64,000 bases of DNA from Liopterus haemorrhoidalis (Eukaryota > Arthropoda > Insecta > Coleoptera > Dytiscidae). The translations under genes and the position numbers were made by a program. The DNA lies in NCBI GenBank assembly GCA_963971575.1, contig OZ020622.1, positions 4,936,279 to 5,000,278 on the forward strand, given 5' to 3'. The notes below the pieces were generated by a model, which was given only the letters and a program-made list of their open reading frames with translations, did not search any database and was not told the DNA's origin. Positions 1 through 9,874 of the stretch are shown piece after piece (position 1 is the first letter of the stretch; each line of letters starts with the position of its first letter).

Positions 1-896
1 AGTCTTGACCATGTAGGATTTTTATTAAATGAGTTATTTGAATAAAAGCGAAAACTTGGGGGATGTAAAGTTAATCTCAAAATTGTTTCGCGGACCCCCC
101 CTGGGGCAAAAAAGCCTTATTACCTTCAATTATAACCCTAGAGGTTACTTGGGCACTGAGAAAACGGAAAATTTCATTTAACGCAACCCTCATATTGAAT
201 AATAAATTAATTTCAATAAATATCACATGAAGATACCATTGAACCTGTCAAAAATATCCTATCTGCGTCAGCCATGATGTACAATGCAGTGGCGCCTCTA
301 TCGGTAGTGTCAGATGACAATAGTATACATATTTTGAAAAACATTAACTTCATTAAAAGAGAGAATTCTCAAAAATATCAATATATTCTGGCCTACCAAT
401 TTTATGTCTGAAATAGAACATTCCGTTTTTCGTCGCATTCATAGATACTAAATTATGTAAATGTATTAAAACTGTATAAAGCATTTATATATCTTCACTA
501 AATGCAAACAATCAATGATAAAGCTAATTAGGTTAGGTTTAGTTAGCAAAAATTTTGGACAGAAAAAACTGAAACTTGATAGAGGTATATAAACAAGTAC
601 TCATAAGGAATTTCTACCTGTTTTCAGTGAGATTTATAGTATAGATAAATTGAAAAACATTAACTTCATAAAAAGTTCTAAAAATATCAGTTATATTCAG
701 ACGTATCGTTATGTTAAAAACGCGTATTTCTCTGCCAACTACAGATCCATGAATGATTACTATTGGCTCCCCACTCTCACGACCATGTCTTCTCGTTTCT
801 AATGTTATAATATACTTCATTCTAAGCATGCAGCCTAGTTCTGGTGGACTAATACGGAACATTAACCTAAGATGGAGTTAAGGGAAGCAGTGTAAT
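1..896. other. AT-rich non-coding stretch
   Basis: No convincing exon, RNA gene or bounded element is visible here. Two segments, about 318-420 and 637-720, share phrases such as GAAAAACATTAACTTCAT and AAAAATATCA, suggesting an old local duplication about 310 bp apart. The stretch probably lies in an intron or flank of the SR-rich gene whose exons begin at 1857, but that is inference. Confidence 0.4.
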
Positions 897-1493
897 ACTC
901 TTTTCACACTAGATCTTTAAGACGAGTGAACTTAAAGTTCACCGATGTTTAAGATCGGTATGCTTTCACACTTGATGTTTAAATCTCTGGTGCTGTCATC
1001 AGCTACAGTAATTTTGTCCTTAAGTTACCGTCATGAAATTACCAGTTTTGAACTGTCGCAGACGCACATTTTGAATTATTATAAACAAATATGGATATTT
1101 CATTTCATTCTACAATAAAGACACTACAATAAAGAATATATTACACCTGTATTAACATGTAAGTCGATACATTTTATCTCAATTATTGTAGCTCTGTATT
1201 TTATTAAACACATTATTAAAATAAATCATTTTATTATAACAATAAGTATAAACTTCTTATAACGTCTATATAATACAGTATTCTTGTTTATGATAATATA
1301 AAATGTTGACAGCACAAATTCAAGGAGTATTTTTTTATAATAGAAATTAAGTTGGCAATGCGGACGAAGTTTAAGACGCAGATCTCTGTCTTAAACATCG
1401 CTTGTATTTAGACGAGGCCATACGGTTTCACATTAGCGTTTAAAGATACATTCACTTTAACTTCCGATCTTAAAGATCTAGTGTGAAAAGGGT
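897..1493 (+). mobile_element. Terminal-inverted-repeat element, copy 1 (597 bp)
   Basis: The ends are inverted copies of one another: the left end starts ACTCTTTTCACACTAGATC and the right end closes with GATCTAGTGTGAAAAGGGT. A second full-length copy lies at 38186-38785 in the opposite orientation and matches almost throughout. No coding capacity is visible, so it is a non-autonomous DNA element of unknown superfamily. Flanking bases are AT on both sides of both copies, compatible with a 2-bp target duplication. Confidence 0.8.
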
Positions 1494-1856
1494 ATTACAC
1501 AAGTACATTATATTGACCCTCTCGCACCGCAGGGCCTTAATAATGGCGCTGTTTGCTACATTTAGAAAGATGTCTGGATACTTTTTGTAGGATAGTGTAC
1601 ATTATTTATTAAAATTGGCAAAAAATAAAAATAGTTATACGAAGCTTGGAAATATGAGAAGTTGCGTCAAAGGTTTTAGGTTTTAGAAGAGGATATAAAG
1701 AAGATTTGGATACATTTCTCATATCACCAAGTTTCATATTGTTTATAAGTTAACGATCGAAATAATTCTGATTTATCGGCAGCGTCCATCGATGTGCTAT
1801 CACTAAAATCATCAACTCGATTATAAACTAAAAAAGAACCTGTTTGTTTTGACCAG

Positions 1857-2178
1857 GTCGCGTTCATATTCCGTACCGCGTTCGCGTTCGAATAAAGCAC
1901 GTCCGAAAGCGGCCGTTCGTCGTTCAGGTAGTAAGTCGCGTGGTCGTCCAAGGGCCCCGGTCTCGCCACCGTCACCGGTAATGAATCGGCGCGGCGCGAA
2001 AGGCAGACCGAGTGACCCACGTCGTGCGCCTCCTCCGTCGCGTATCCGGACTCAGCATACGGAGGTTATTGAGCTGTCTCCATCGCCGCCGCCGCCGCGT
2101 ACTACTAATGCACCCCAAGATATCATGGCCAGGAGAGAAAAAGCAAAAAAGAAGAAAGAACGCAAGGATAAGGAAAAG
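1857..2178 (+). CDS. SR-rich nuclear protein, internal coding exon (antepenultimate)
   Basis: Internal exon of a serine/arginine-rich protein. It is preceded by a pyrimidine-rich tract and CAG (acceptor ending 1856) and followed by GTAAGA (donor at 2179). The first base completes a codon from an upstream exon outside what I can identify; the frame then reads S-R-S-Y-S-V-P-R-S-R-S, an RS-dipeptide region, followed by a proline-rich stretch (PPSP, PSPPPPP) and a lysine/arginine-rich tail (about residues 95-110 of the open frame) that looks like a nuclear-localisation or coiled-coil segment. It ends on a codon boundary and joins in frame to 4019. RS domains usually mark pre-mRNA processing factors; that role is inferred from composition only. 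GC content is much higher than in the surroundings. Confidence 0.75.
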
Positions 2179-2220
2179 GTAAGATAAACAAATAGCGATA
2201 AAACAGATATCAGAAATCAT

Positions 2221-2430
2221 AGGCTATTCCAAACGTTTAGGCGGAATTAGATACTAGATTTTGAAATCTAGTAATTTTTATCTATTAGTTCGAACTTTTG
2301 GTCATTTTGTTTAAGCTTTGTAAATCATACTCACATTGCAAATTCTAGATTAAATTGATTGTCATTATAAAATGTCCTTTTCATTGCATTTTAATTTTTT
2401 GTCATTCTTAATAAAAATTTCCTATTTATT
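2221..2430 (+). mobile_element. Left end of a GTCTGTTCC-type element, truncated by R1
   Basis: Starts GGCTATTCCAAACGTTTAGG and continues with a small palindrome (ACTAGATTTTGAAATCTAGT) and the GTTTAAGCTTTGTAAATCAT segment also present in the copies at 49992-52280 and 52283-52684. It stops where the R1 repeat starts at 2431; no right half is visible after R1. It lies in an intron of the SR-rich gene. Confidence 0.6.
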
Positions 2431-3393
2431 AGGGTTTTGTAGGTATGACCAAAAAACCCTTATACCGTCATTTTGTCGTCTGTCTGTCTGTTCAGTAAAA
2501 ATTGTAGCCAAACGGCTAAACCTAGAGAGTTGAAATTTGGCATGCTTATACAACTCTTTGACCCGCACATAGGAAAAATACTAAAACATCTAAAAAACAC
2601 ATCGCCCTAAAAATATAAACAAATATGTGCTCATCGAAAAAAAAAATATTTTTTTTAAATTCTGAGAATGGTACCAAATGAAAGCCCTTAGTACGTGGAT
2701 TAACGATCAAAATTTTATTTTTACAAAATAAATTATTTTGATGCGATTTTTGCCAAAATTGTGCAAAAAAAAAAATTGTCCCACACCCTGTAGCCCAGAT
2801 GGTTTAAACTAAAAATCTGAAAAAATTCTAAGTTTTGTGTTTTTAACTAAAATATGTTAAATATTTAATTTGCTATGTAACAGTAGATAAGTAAGCGCTC
2901 GTAGCGTACTGCGTTATGTCGTCGCTTCGTAATTTGCAAACTAAAGTTCGATTCCTGTCAATTTTAATTTGTTTTATTTTGCATTTTTATTTTATTTAAA
3001 TTACTTTGTCAAAATTCTAGTTATATCTTGGTAAATGTTGTATTTAATTTTTAAAAGCGTAAATTTAATAACCAGTGGGAAGTGTTGAAATTATAATTTA
3101 ATTCTCTGTTTGAATGTATACGAAATCAGAGGACGGGGCTTATGATTTAAGTAACCAATGGAAGCCATAGGCGCAATTTTCAAAATCTTAATGAACGTTG
3201 CTATATATATAAAAAAAAAAAAAAATAATGCACATATTTAGAAACTTAAATAATGGTATTAGGCATTCGAATTAAAATTCATAAAAACATATGTTGACAT
3301 AACATTTGTTTTGGCATCCCGAATAATCATCACTCAGTTACTAAATACCTGCGAAACCCTGAAATGTATGTAAATTCACACATCAATTTTTTA
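2431..3393 (+). repeat. R1 composite repeat, copy in SR-gene intron
   Basis: Full-length member of the most frequent repeat of the window. It begins AGGGTTTTGTAGGTATGACC and has a TCTG microsatellite at about 2478. A long AT-rich body shares phrases such as GTAGCCAAACGGCTAAACC with other copies. A tRNA-like module of type II lies at about 2886-2970 (GTTCGATTCCTG resembles a pol III B box). It closes with ATACCTGCGAAACCCT, the inverse of its start, plus a short hairpin tail GAAATGTATGTAAATTCACA. No protein is encoded. Confidence 0.8.
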
Positions 3394-3425
3394 GCCCGTT
3401 TCATCGCTAAAATCAATACTAACGT

Positions 3426-3959
3426 CCGGTTTCTGAGAGCTTAGCCGAGTTTAACCATTTGGTTAAACTTGGTTACTCGGTTAGAATATAACAATCCTAT
3501 AAGCCAGCGTTTCCCAACCGCCGGCCGCGAGATTTCTTATTGCCGGCCCGCGAGGTTTTGTTACAAAATCTCCGCGGTTGGAGGGGAGGACCTTTTCATT
3601 TGGACATTTTGGTTTTTTTTTTTGCTCATCACTTAAATTTTGAAGGTGAAGACTTTTTTTTTGCTCATCACTTAAATTTTGGAGGTGAAGACCTTTTTTT
3701 TGCTCAGCACTTACATTTTGGATGTGAAGACCTTTTTTTTGCTCATCACGTACATTTTTGAGGTGAAGACCTTTTTTTTTTGCTCTTCACTTGTAATAAT
3801 TTTGCGATACACATACTTTCTAAATTTGCTGAGCCGCAAATTTTTTCTAGGTCGCTTGCCTGTCCGCCGTGAAAAAAGGTTGGGAAACGCTGCTATAAGT
3901 AACCATAGCAACCATTTTCTGACCATTTGGTTATAGTTAACTAAGCTTTCAGAAACCGG
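3426..3959. mobile_element. Inverted-repeat element with a hAT MITE nested inside
   Basis: Left end CCGGTTTCTGAGAGCTTAG and right end CTAAGCTTTCAGAAACCGG are inverted repeats. Inside each end is a short TAACCATTTGGTTA-like palindrome. The centre is occupied by a separate hAT MITE (3505-3892), so the original element was only about 140 bp. It lies in an intron of the SR-rich gene. Confidence 0.65.
3505..3892. mobile_element. hAT-type MITE with internal minisatellite
   Basis: Inverted ends CAGCGTTTCCCAACC and GGTTGGGAAACGCTG are flanked by near-identical 8-bp duplications (CTATAAGC and CTATAAGT), as expected for hAT transposition. The interior contains about five units of a 33-39-bp minisatellite (about 3610-3795; unit centred on TTTTGCTCATCACTT and GGTGAAGAC). 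No transposase is encoded. A truncated right end of the same family is at 10570-10616. Confidence 0.85.
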
Positions 3960-4018
3960 CCATAAGTGTTGAAGTTTTGAAGTCATCTAAGTAACAAGTT
4001 TCTAATATATTTTTACAG

Positions 4019-4308
4019 GGCGTTATGCTGACGAGAATTAAAACAGAAAATCGCCCAAAGAAACGGAGACAGTCTCCAACTGTCGCAGAATCATCTGGAT
4101 CTGAAGACAGTTCGAGTTCTTCACTATCAGCAGTTGTTGCTTCAACACGTTTGACTCTCTCGGAAAGATTTGGAAAAATGGCACAATGGAGTGTTGATCG
4201 CAGAGATATTGAAAACATGAGAATTACTAAGAATTCAAACAGTGGTGATCTTAAAGTCATGATAGAACAAGAGGAGAGATTGTACGACAGCCCACCTTTA
4301 CGATACAG
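4019..4308 (+). CDS. SR-rich nuclear protein, penultimate coding exon
   Basis: Acceptor TTTTTACAG ends at 4018 and the donor GTAAAT starts at 4309. The frame continues from 2178 without a phase break (KEK|GVMLTRIK) and ends with two bases of a serine codon completed at 4379. The encoded segment has a basic patch (RPKKRRQ), a serine/acidic tract (SSGSEDSSSSSLS) resembling casein-kinase-2 sites, and a non-repetitive block beginning LTLSERFGKMAQWSVDR, which looks like a conserved domain. I could not assign the family. The next intron is short (70 bp), a typical insect length. Confidence 0.8.
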
Positions 4309-4378
4309 GTAAATAAATATAAATAAAACTGAATACCCTTTCTCGTTAGGCAATTATGGTAAATTAATTTTTTTCTAG

Positions 4379-4652
4379 TCATTCTCCTGCTCCGATTGGC
4401 CACTTCCCCGATGAACTAATGGCATCTGGACCTTCTGGATTAGCAGCTTGGGATGATGTACGAGTACGTTACCAATACTATAAAGATCTCGGCTATCTCC
4501 GGGACTTATCTTTGGATGATTACATCAAATGGGAACAATGGTGGTACAAATACCAAGAATGGTTGAAGAATGAGCGTTACTACGAACATTGGCTACAATC
4601 ACAAAATAGACGAAGGAGGAAACGCCTCCCGGCAACACAACGTTTAAATTAG
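4379..4652 (+). CDS. SR-rich nuclear protein, last coding exon and stop
   Basis: Acceptor TTTTTTTCTAG ends at 4378; the first base completes AGT (Ser) from the previous exon and the frame runs to TAG at 4650-4652. The C-terminus is strikingly aromatic: AAWDDVRVRYQYYKDLGYL is followed by a W/Y-rich stretch (KWEQWWYKYQEWL) and a basic end (RRRRKRLP). Such a composition is unlikely by chance and suggests a folded or amphipathic interaction segment. No canonical AATAAA follows closely, so the transcript end is not located. Confidence 0.8.
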
Positions 4653-4959
4653 TGTAATTTTTAGACTGACTTTTTGTACTTTATAATTTTAGTGCTACGC
4701 ATGACTGGTAAGTAATAGATCTTATTTTATTTTAATTAATTTGAGGACATGATAAACTCCATAGTTCTCACAAGTTTCTTTTACAAAACAATTTGAAATT
4801 AAATTAAAAATATATACGATGGCTGCTAATATCGCGTAAGTAAAGTCCCACAATGAAAAAATTAGTTTTTTATTTTAAAACAAATAGTGAGAATGAAAAA
4901 AATACCGTTCGGAACGAGAACTAAATATAATAGGTTTGTTACAAAATTGTTACAAAATC

Positions 4960-5650
4960 GTCCACGCGTTTGTAGCCAAACGGGTAAACCTAGAGAGTTG
5001 TAATTTGGCATACTTATACAACTCTTTAACCCGCACATAGGAAAAATACTAAAACATTTAAAAAACATATCCCCCTAAAAATTTAAACAAATATGTGCTT
5101 ATCCAAAAAATAAAAAAATGTAATTCTGATTAGTGTATCAAATGAAAACCCGTACGTGGATTAACGATCAAAATTTTATTTTTGCAAAATAAATTATTTT
5201 GATGCGACTTTTGCCAAAAAAGTGCAAAAAAATTTTTGTCCCACATTCTGTAGCCCAGATGGTTTAAACTAAAAATCTGAAAAATTCTGAGTAATGTACA
5301 TTGGTGTGAACTGGAATAGTACAACAGGAATTTTTGATCAGATTATATATAACGCATTTTTTATGTTTTTTTGTTGACGATGTAGAAAAGTTATAGTTAT
5401 GTAACACACTATACTAGAAGGCGTATTCTGGTCTAATGGTTAGCTTACTCGCTTGCTACGCAGCAAACTAGGGTTCGCTCCCCGGCAGAGGACACAATTT
5501 TATTTTTTGTCATTTTTATTTTGTTTAAATTATTTAAATTATGTTGCATTTAATTTTTAAGAGCGTAAATTAATAACCAATGGGAATTGTTTGAATTATA
5601 TTTTCATTCTATGTGTCATGTATACGAAACCAGAGGGGCGGAGCATTTTA
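4960..5650 (+). repeat. R1 composite repeat, 5'-truncated copy with type I tRNA-like module
   Basis: Matches R1 from the GTAGCCAAACGG motif onward, through the ATTAACGATCAAAATTTTATT body and the tRNA-like module at 5420-5490 to the GAGGGGCGGAGC motif near 5633. The normal start is degraded and the usual 3' end is absent; a mariner remnant begins here instead, so the copy was probably truncated by that insertion. Confidence 0.7.
5420..5490 (+). repeat. tRNA-like module, type I
   Basis: Reads like a decayed tRNA with an A-box-like segment (TGGTCTAATGGTTAGC) and a B-box-like segment (GGGTTCGCTCC). Near-identical modules sit at 19057-19128 (+) and 12179-12249 (-), each at the same place within an R1 copy. 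It is probably a pol III promoter relic, not a working tRNA gene, because the acceptor stem does not close. Confidence 0.6.
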
Positions 5651-6325
5651 ACATGGTTCATATCTCTAAGTGTCTTGTTTCTTAAAAATTGTTCCAGTGA
5701 TCGAAATAAGTGATAGTCGGAAGGTGCAATGTCTGGTGAGTAGGGTGGATGTGGTCGAACCTCCCAACCAAGCCCGGAAAGTTTTTCATGTATTTTTTGA
5801 TACAGGAAGTCGGGCATTGTTATGTTGAAGAATAATTCCTCTTCTATTCACAATTTCTGGCCGTTTTTTGGTAAAGTTCTGATTCAGTCGATTCAATTGT
5901 TCACAGTAGAGATCAGAATTAACACCTTGCTCCGGTTTTAATATCTCATAATAAATGATTCCTTTCAGATCGAAGTTCATCATCCAAGCATAAATTTCCT
6001 GATTTAAATTTTTTAAACCACTAGTGACATGTGTGTACACTTAGTTTATCACCATAAACAGTGCAAATGTTCTTTGTAGCAACTGTAGCAGAATTTTTCG
6101 TATGGTACTCATTAAACATAAACAGCGTAAAAAATGTTTTGATGGAAATTCTTCTGCCATTTAAAATGTAAGGGTTTAAAATAAAACGAAAACAATAATT
6201 AGGTACTCAGAGGTACAGAGTTTAACCAAAACGCAAAAGACATCTGTTCAATTCAGCGAACAAGTCGTAACTAGTTCGCATACTGCACTAATAATAAAAA
6301 CAAAGAACTTTCCAGTACACCTAAT
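5650..6325 (-). pseudogene. Decayed mariner (mauritiana-like) transposase remnant
   Basis: On the minus strand, 6170-6050 encodes a degraded N-terminal block (EYHTKNSATVATKNICTVYG) typical of mariner, 6040-5787 the catalytic core with the first Asp in FDLKGIIYYE, and 5760-5596 the third-Asp region PPYSPDIAPSDYHLF. The second catalytic Asp is Asn (QHNNAR) and the pieces lie in different frames with part of the middle missing. The 5' terminal repeat TTAGGTGTACTGG is seen at about 6312-6324 on the minus strand, next to TA. It is non-functional. Confidence 0.85.
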
Positions 6326-6429
6326 ATATCCCGATTGCAAAAGGTATTATTTTGCAGAAACCATCAACTTAAGCAGCAACCTTGAGGAGGTGGTCACTTT
6401 AGCAAGTTTTACTGTATATCGATAAAATT

Positions 6430-8034
6430 CGCTGCAAAACTTGATATATAGATTGTTACAAATTATATTTCAGATTATTAGTTTTGTGTAAGAAACTTAT
6501 CTCTGGTGTTTACCCTGCCCTTAAGCATGGTTTTAATCTAACATTAATTTTAAGAAATAAAGTGATTTTAATTTGACTTACTATTTATTTGCATGGAATT
6601 ACGCCCTTTTTCGAAAATTTTCATTTTAATTTATGCATGCGGTTTCTTTCATTTTTGTATATACTTGTATAAAAACAGTATAATCATAACTATAAGTAAG
6701 ATCTGCTCACTCTAAATTGAGACCGTAACAATTTATGCATATCGGTGTCATTTTATTGCGACTATATTATTAATAAATATAATCCAATGTATTTAGTCGT
6801 AAACATTTTTTTTTTGATATTATGTTCATTATTAATTATAATCATTAAATTGTAAAAAATATTTATAATAAGACAATAATTTAAAAAACATGTTGTTTTA
6901 TTTTTCAATACCTTATCACTCATGCAATTTTCTACATCTTACTTTTAAGTTTTCCCAGGTTCCTTGTGTACCAATTAGATTTCCAATTATAAGAAAATTC
7001 ATTTAAGATCCGGCGGACAATTTTTAACTTCGAGAGAGGATATTTTTTTGTTATTTTATATGCTATTTAAACATTTATGTACACTTATTTGTTGATAAGA
7101 CGGCAAAACAGATTCATAATAGTATATTAAAACACAAGTTTCATGAGGCATGATTTTGCCGTACGCGTCGAAGTTAAAAAAAAGACGCAAAGCGACGAGT
7201 TTTTTATACTATTTTTTCAGTTTTGCTTTTTCATGTCTTTTAAAATAATAAATTTGTATTATCTAATCAAACAACATATTCATTTAGGGAATTTGGTATG
7301 TGAATGTAGTGTTGGACGGACTGGTTTAACAGTTTTATATTTTTCAACGTAGCTGTCAATTTTCAGAAGCTAGAATTATTTCTTATTTATTTAGCGTATG
7401 GCATACAAGTACAAATTATTTCTTGGGGCCTCGCGTATATAATTGTTAAATAACATGAAAAATGTGTCCTTTAAAAATTTGTAATTTGAATGTTGTTTGG
7501 GGGGGCTTCAGGCCTCCCTTGGGAAGTTCTTTGCGACTTTACAATATATTTTATTACCCAAGTTGCCAAGACTATTATTTCTTTTGATTTTTTTTACTAA
7601 GAGACCGTTGACCATTTGTGAATGAAGTTTAAAATCGTGCCTCGGCAATGAAAGTGGAGATTAGCTTGTCTACAGCCTTTTTAACACCTGGAAAAGGGAT
7701 TAAGTCGCCCTTTCATCACTTGACAGACTCTTATTTATTAAGTCTGAGTTTAAATGGTAAGTAATTTTTATTTAGAAATTAAATGTATTAGTTTCAAAAG
7801 GTAGGTATTTGCTGGTATTATTATTAGTTTTATGGTTTCTATAAAAACAATTTTATAGGGGATATTTTGCTAATATGGGCAAACAATGCAAAAATTAAGA
7901 GGAAATTACCGTATTTCGGATAGCTTTTATAATTAGTTTACTTTAAAAAAAATATATATTTTATGTAGTCTATTTCTTTGATTTAAGTGAAACTAGATTT
8001 TGAATTCTAGCAACTGTTAACTTACTGTCGTAGT
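6430..8034. other. AT-rich non-coding stretch
   Basis: No bounded element was recognised. A short open segment at 7648-7756 begins ATGAAAGTGGAG and ends at a good donor (AATG followed by GTAAGTAA); it could be a small exon but has no recognisable domain and is reported only as a lead. The rest is simple AT-rich sequence. Confidence 0.35.
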
Positions 8035-8944
8035 TAGGGTTGCCAGGCGTCCGGATAAAGCAGGACATAGTTAGGCTTTTTGATTGCGTGTCCGGCCAAA
8101 ATAAACGGTGTCCGGATTTTGTTAGGCTTTTTACATTTCGCAAACGAGCGAGCGCCGTTTTCTGAACAATAACAAAGAGAACGTTAATTTCAAGAAGCTG
8201 TTAGCACACAAGAAATGGGTAGCCTATTTTAAATCGATGAGTAATCAAGATTGCTTTTCAGAATTCCTAACTATTTGTCAGTATTACTTTGCGATCCCAG
8301 GACATAACGCAAACGTTGAAAAAGTTTTTTCCTTGATAAGCAATGGTCAAAAGAACGCAACAGATTACATGTTAACGCTGTAGCTAAAATGTTGGTAGCA
8401 GAATTTAATTTAAAACATTTGACGTGTAAGGATTTTTACAACTGCATTTTGAAAGAAACTGAGCTTTTAAAGCAGATTTCTGCCAACCAAAAATATGAAT
8501 AATTATTTTTATTGTTTAACTTAAAGTTTTGTTTTTGTTTTGTTTAGATTGTTTTTTTATTTTGTTTTGCTTTGGGAAGTAATAGCAAGTAAATAAGACT
8601 TATTTGTGCAATTGCCTTTATTTAATTTAAGAAGAATTTAAAAATGTTGATAAATGTTTATCTAGAATATAATTTTGACTGATGACTTTATTTGACTGAT
8701 TAATAATAAATTATTTAGACTGATTTGGCGTTTTATTTATTTTTTATTTATTTTTCATTAGAATTTAACAAGATTTATGGTAATAATCAAAAAAGCTTAA
8801 TTCTACATAAAAAAAAATTGTCGTACCTATTAATACTGAGAAACAAAATCCTCAATAATGTAGGGTGTCCGGCTTTTTTACCCAAATGTCCGGCCAAACT
8901 GGCTGGTCTGTTCGGCTATTAGGTTTGGCGACCTGGCAACCCTA
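8035..8944 (+). mobile_element. Degenerate hAT element with transposase C-terminal remnant
   Basis: Inverted ends TAGGGTTGCCAGG and CCTGGCAACCCTA are flanked by 8-bp duplications differing at one base (GTCGTAGT and CTCGTAGT). Between about 8185 and 8500 the + strand encodes a broken copy of a hAT dimerisation domain, with YYFAIPGHNANVEKVFSLIS as the clearest part, then stops and frameshifts. Sequence near both ends repeats the phrase GTCCGG. It is a dead, internally deleted hAT element of 910 bp. Confidence 0.88.
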
Positions 8945-8959
8945 CTCGTAGTCAACACG

Positions 8960-9073
8960 ACAGTACGTTAGACCAGGGTGGCTCGGGTTCGAATCCCGGT
9001 GATGGCATGGATGTTTATATTTCTAGTTTTAAGGTTTAGAATTGTATAATTAAATAATAATAAAAAAAAAAAA
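8960..9073 (+). repeat. tRNA-derived SINE-like sequence
   Basis: Contains a B-box-type motif GGGTTCGAATCCCGG followed by GGCATGGATG, the same layout as the other SINEs in the window, and ends in an A-rich tail (about 9053-9073). The A-box side is poorly preserved. It begins just after the hAT element and its duplication. Confidence 0.5.
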
Positions 9074-9149
9074 CACATGTATTCTGGTTAATGACTTAGT
9101 CGCTAAGACAAAAAATTATAAGAAAAATCTTAAGAAAATTTCATTTGGT

Positions 9150-9174
9150 TCCGCTTAAACGTTTGGAATAGCCT
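9150..9174 (+). repeat. Lone right terminus of a GTCTGTTCC-type element
   Basis: TTCCGCTTAAACGTTTGGAA followed by TAGCC is the inverse of the left end seen at 2221 and resembles the right ends at 52280 and 52684. No matching left half is obvious nearby, although ACTAGATTTTGAATTCTAG at about 7992 may belong to it. Confidence 0.45.
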
Positions 9175-9235
9175 ATAGAATTTTAATTTTTTAACTAAGA
9201 GGAAATATTTTTTTAGTCGGGTGCCACAAGCAATG

Positions 9236-9371
9236 TTTTTTTTTTCACGTTTATTGCCTTTGCTATTAAGGCAATTAGCCAGGACAATATTTGTAATGAA
9301 TATTCCATGCCTGAACAGGATTCGAATCCGAGACCTTAGCAACACAGGGCACCACTACGTTAGTCGGTTAC
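9236..9371 (-). repeat. SINE1 (tRNA-derived), diverged copy
   Basis: On the minus strand it shows a tRNA-like head with TAGTGGT and a B box (TCGGATTCGAATCCTG), the CATGG motif, the TTGTCCTGGCTAATTGCC body and an A tail (T run at 9236-9245 on this strand). It is more diverged than the neighbouring copy at 9380-9535. Confidence 0.75.
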
Positions 9372-9379
9372 CCTAAGTT

Positions 9380-9535
9380 TTTTTTTTTTTTTTTTTTAAT
9401 TTAATGGCCTTTGCTGCTGTGGCAATTAGCCAGGACAATTTTTAATTGAGAAAATTTCCATGCCTGAACGGGATTCGAACCCGAGACCTTCGCAACGCAG
9501 GGCACATGTGTTACCACTATGCTACGCCGGTCGGC
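9380..9535 (-). repeat. SINE1 (tRNA-derived), full-length copy
   Basis: Minus-strand SINE starting GCCGACCGGCGTAGCATAG, with an A-box-like GTAGCATAGTGGTAAC, B box GGGTTCGAATCCCG, body AATTGTCCTGGCTAATTGCC and a long A tail. The flanking CCTAAGTT on each side is a target-site duplication, so it inserted next to the older SINE1 copy at 9236-9371. Confidence 0.88.
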
Positions 9536-9874
9536 ATCCTAAGTTAGGCCATTCTGTTTGACGTAATTTAGAACTTTTTAACATTTAGTTATTAAAAATA
9601 TAGCTTTATTAGTACAAATAAAAACAATTCATAATGATAATATATATCTTTATTTGTTATTAATAATATTTTAATCCAATACAACATTGATTAGCTTTGT
9701 AAACTGTAGATTTCCACCCTCATATTCAGGAAAAATCCCCGTTTCGATTTGGTTTGCATGTCATTCTATGTCGGATGGTAACACATTGAGGTATTTGATT
9801 AAAAGTAGCCCTTTTACAGGACCGTAATCAGGAAATTTAAGATGATAAAATTATTTAAATTATGAATAAGGTTC

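Noticed and set aside
3540..3990. Open frames rich in FFFAHHL-type repeats
   Set aside because: They are translations of the AT-rich minisatellite in the hAT MITE at 3505-3892.
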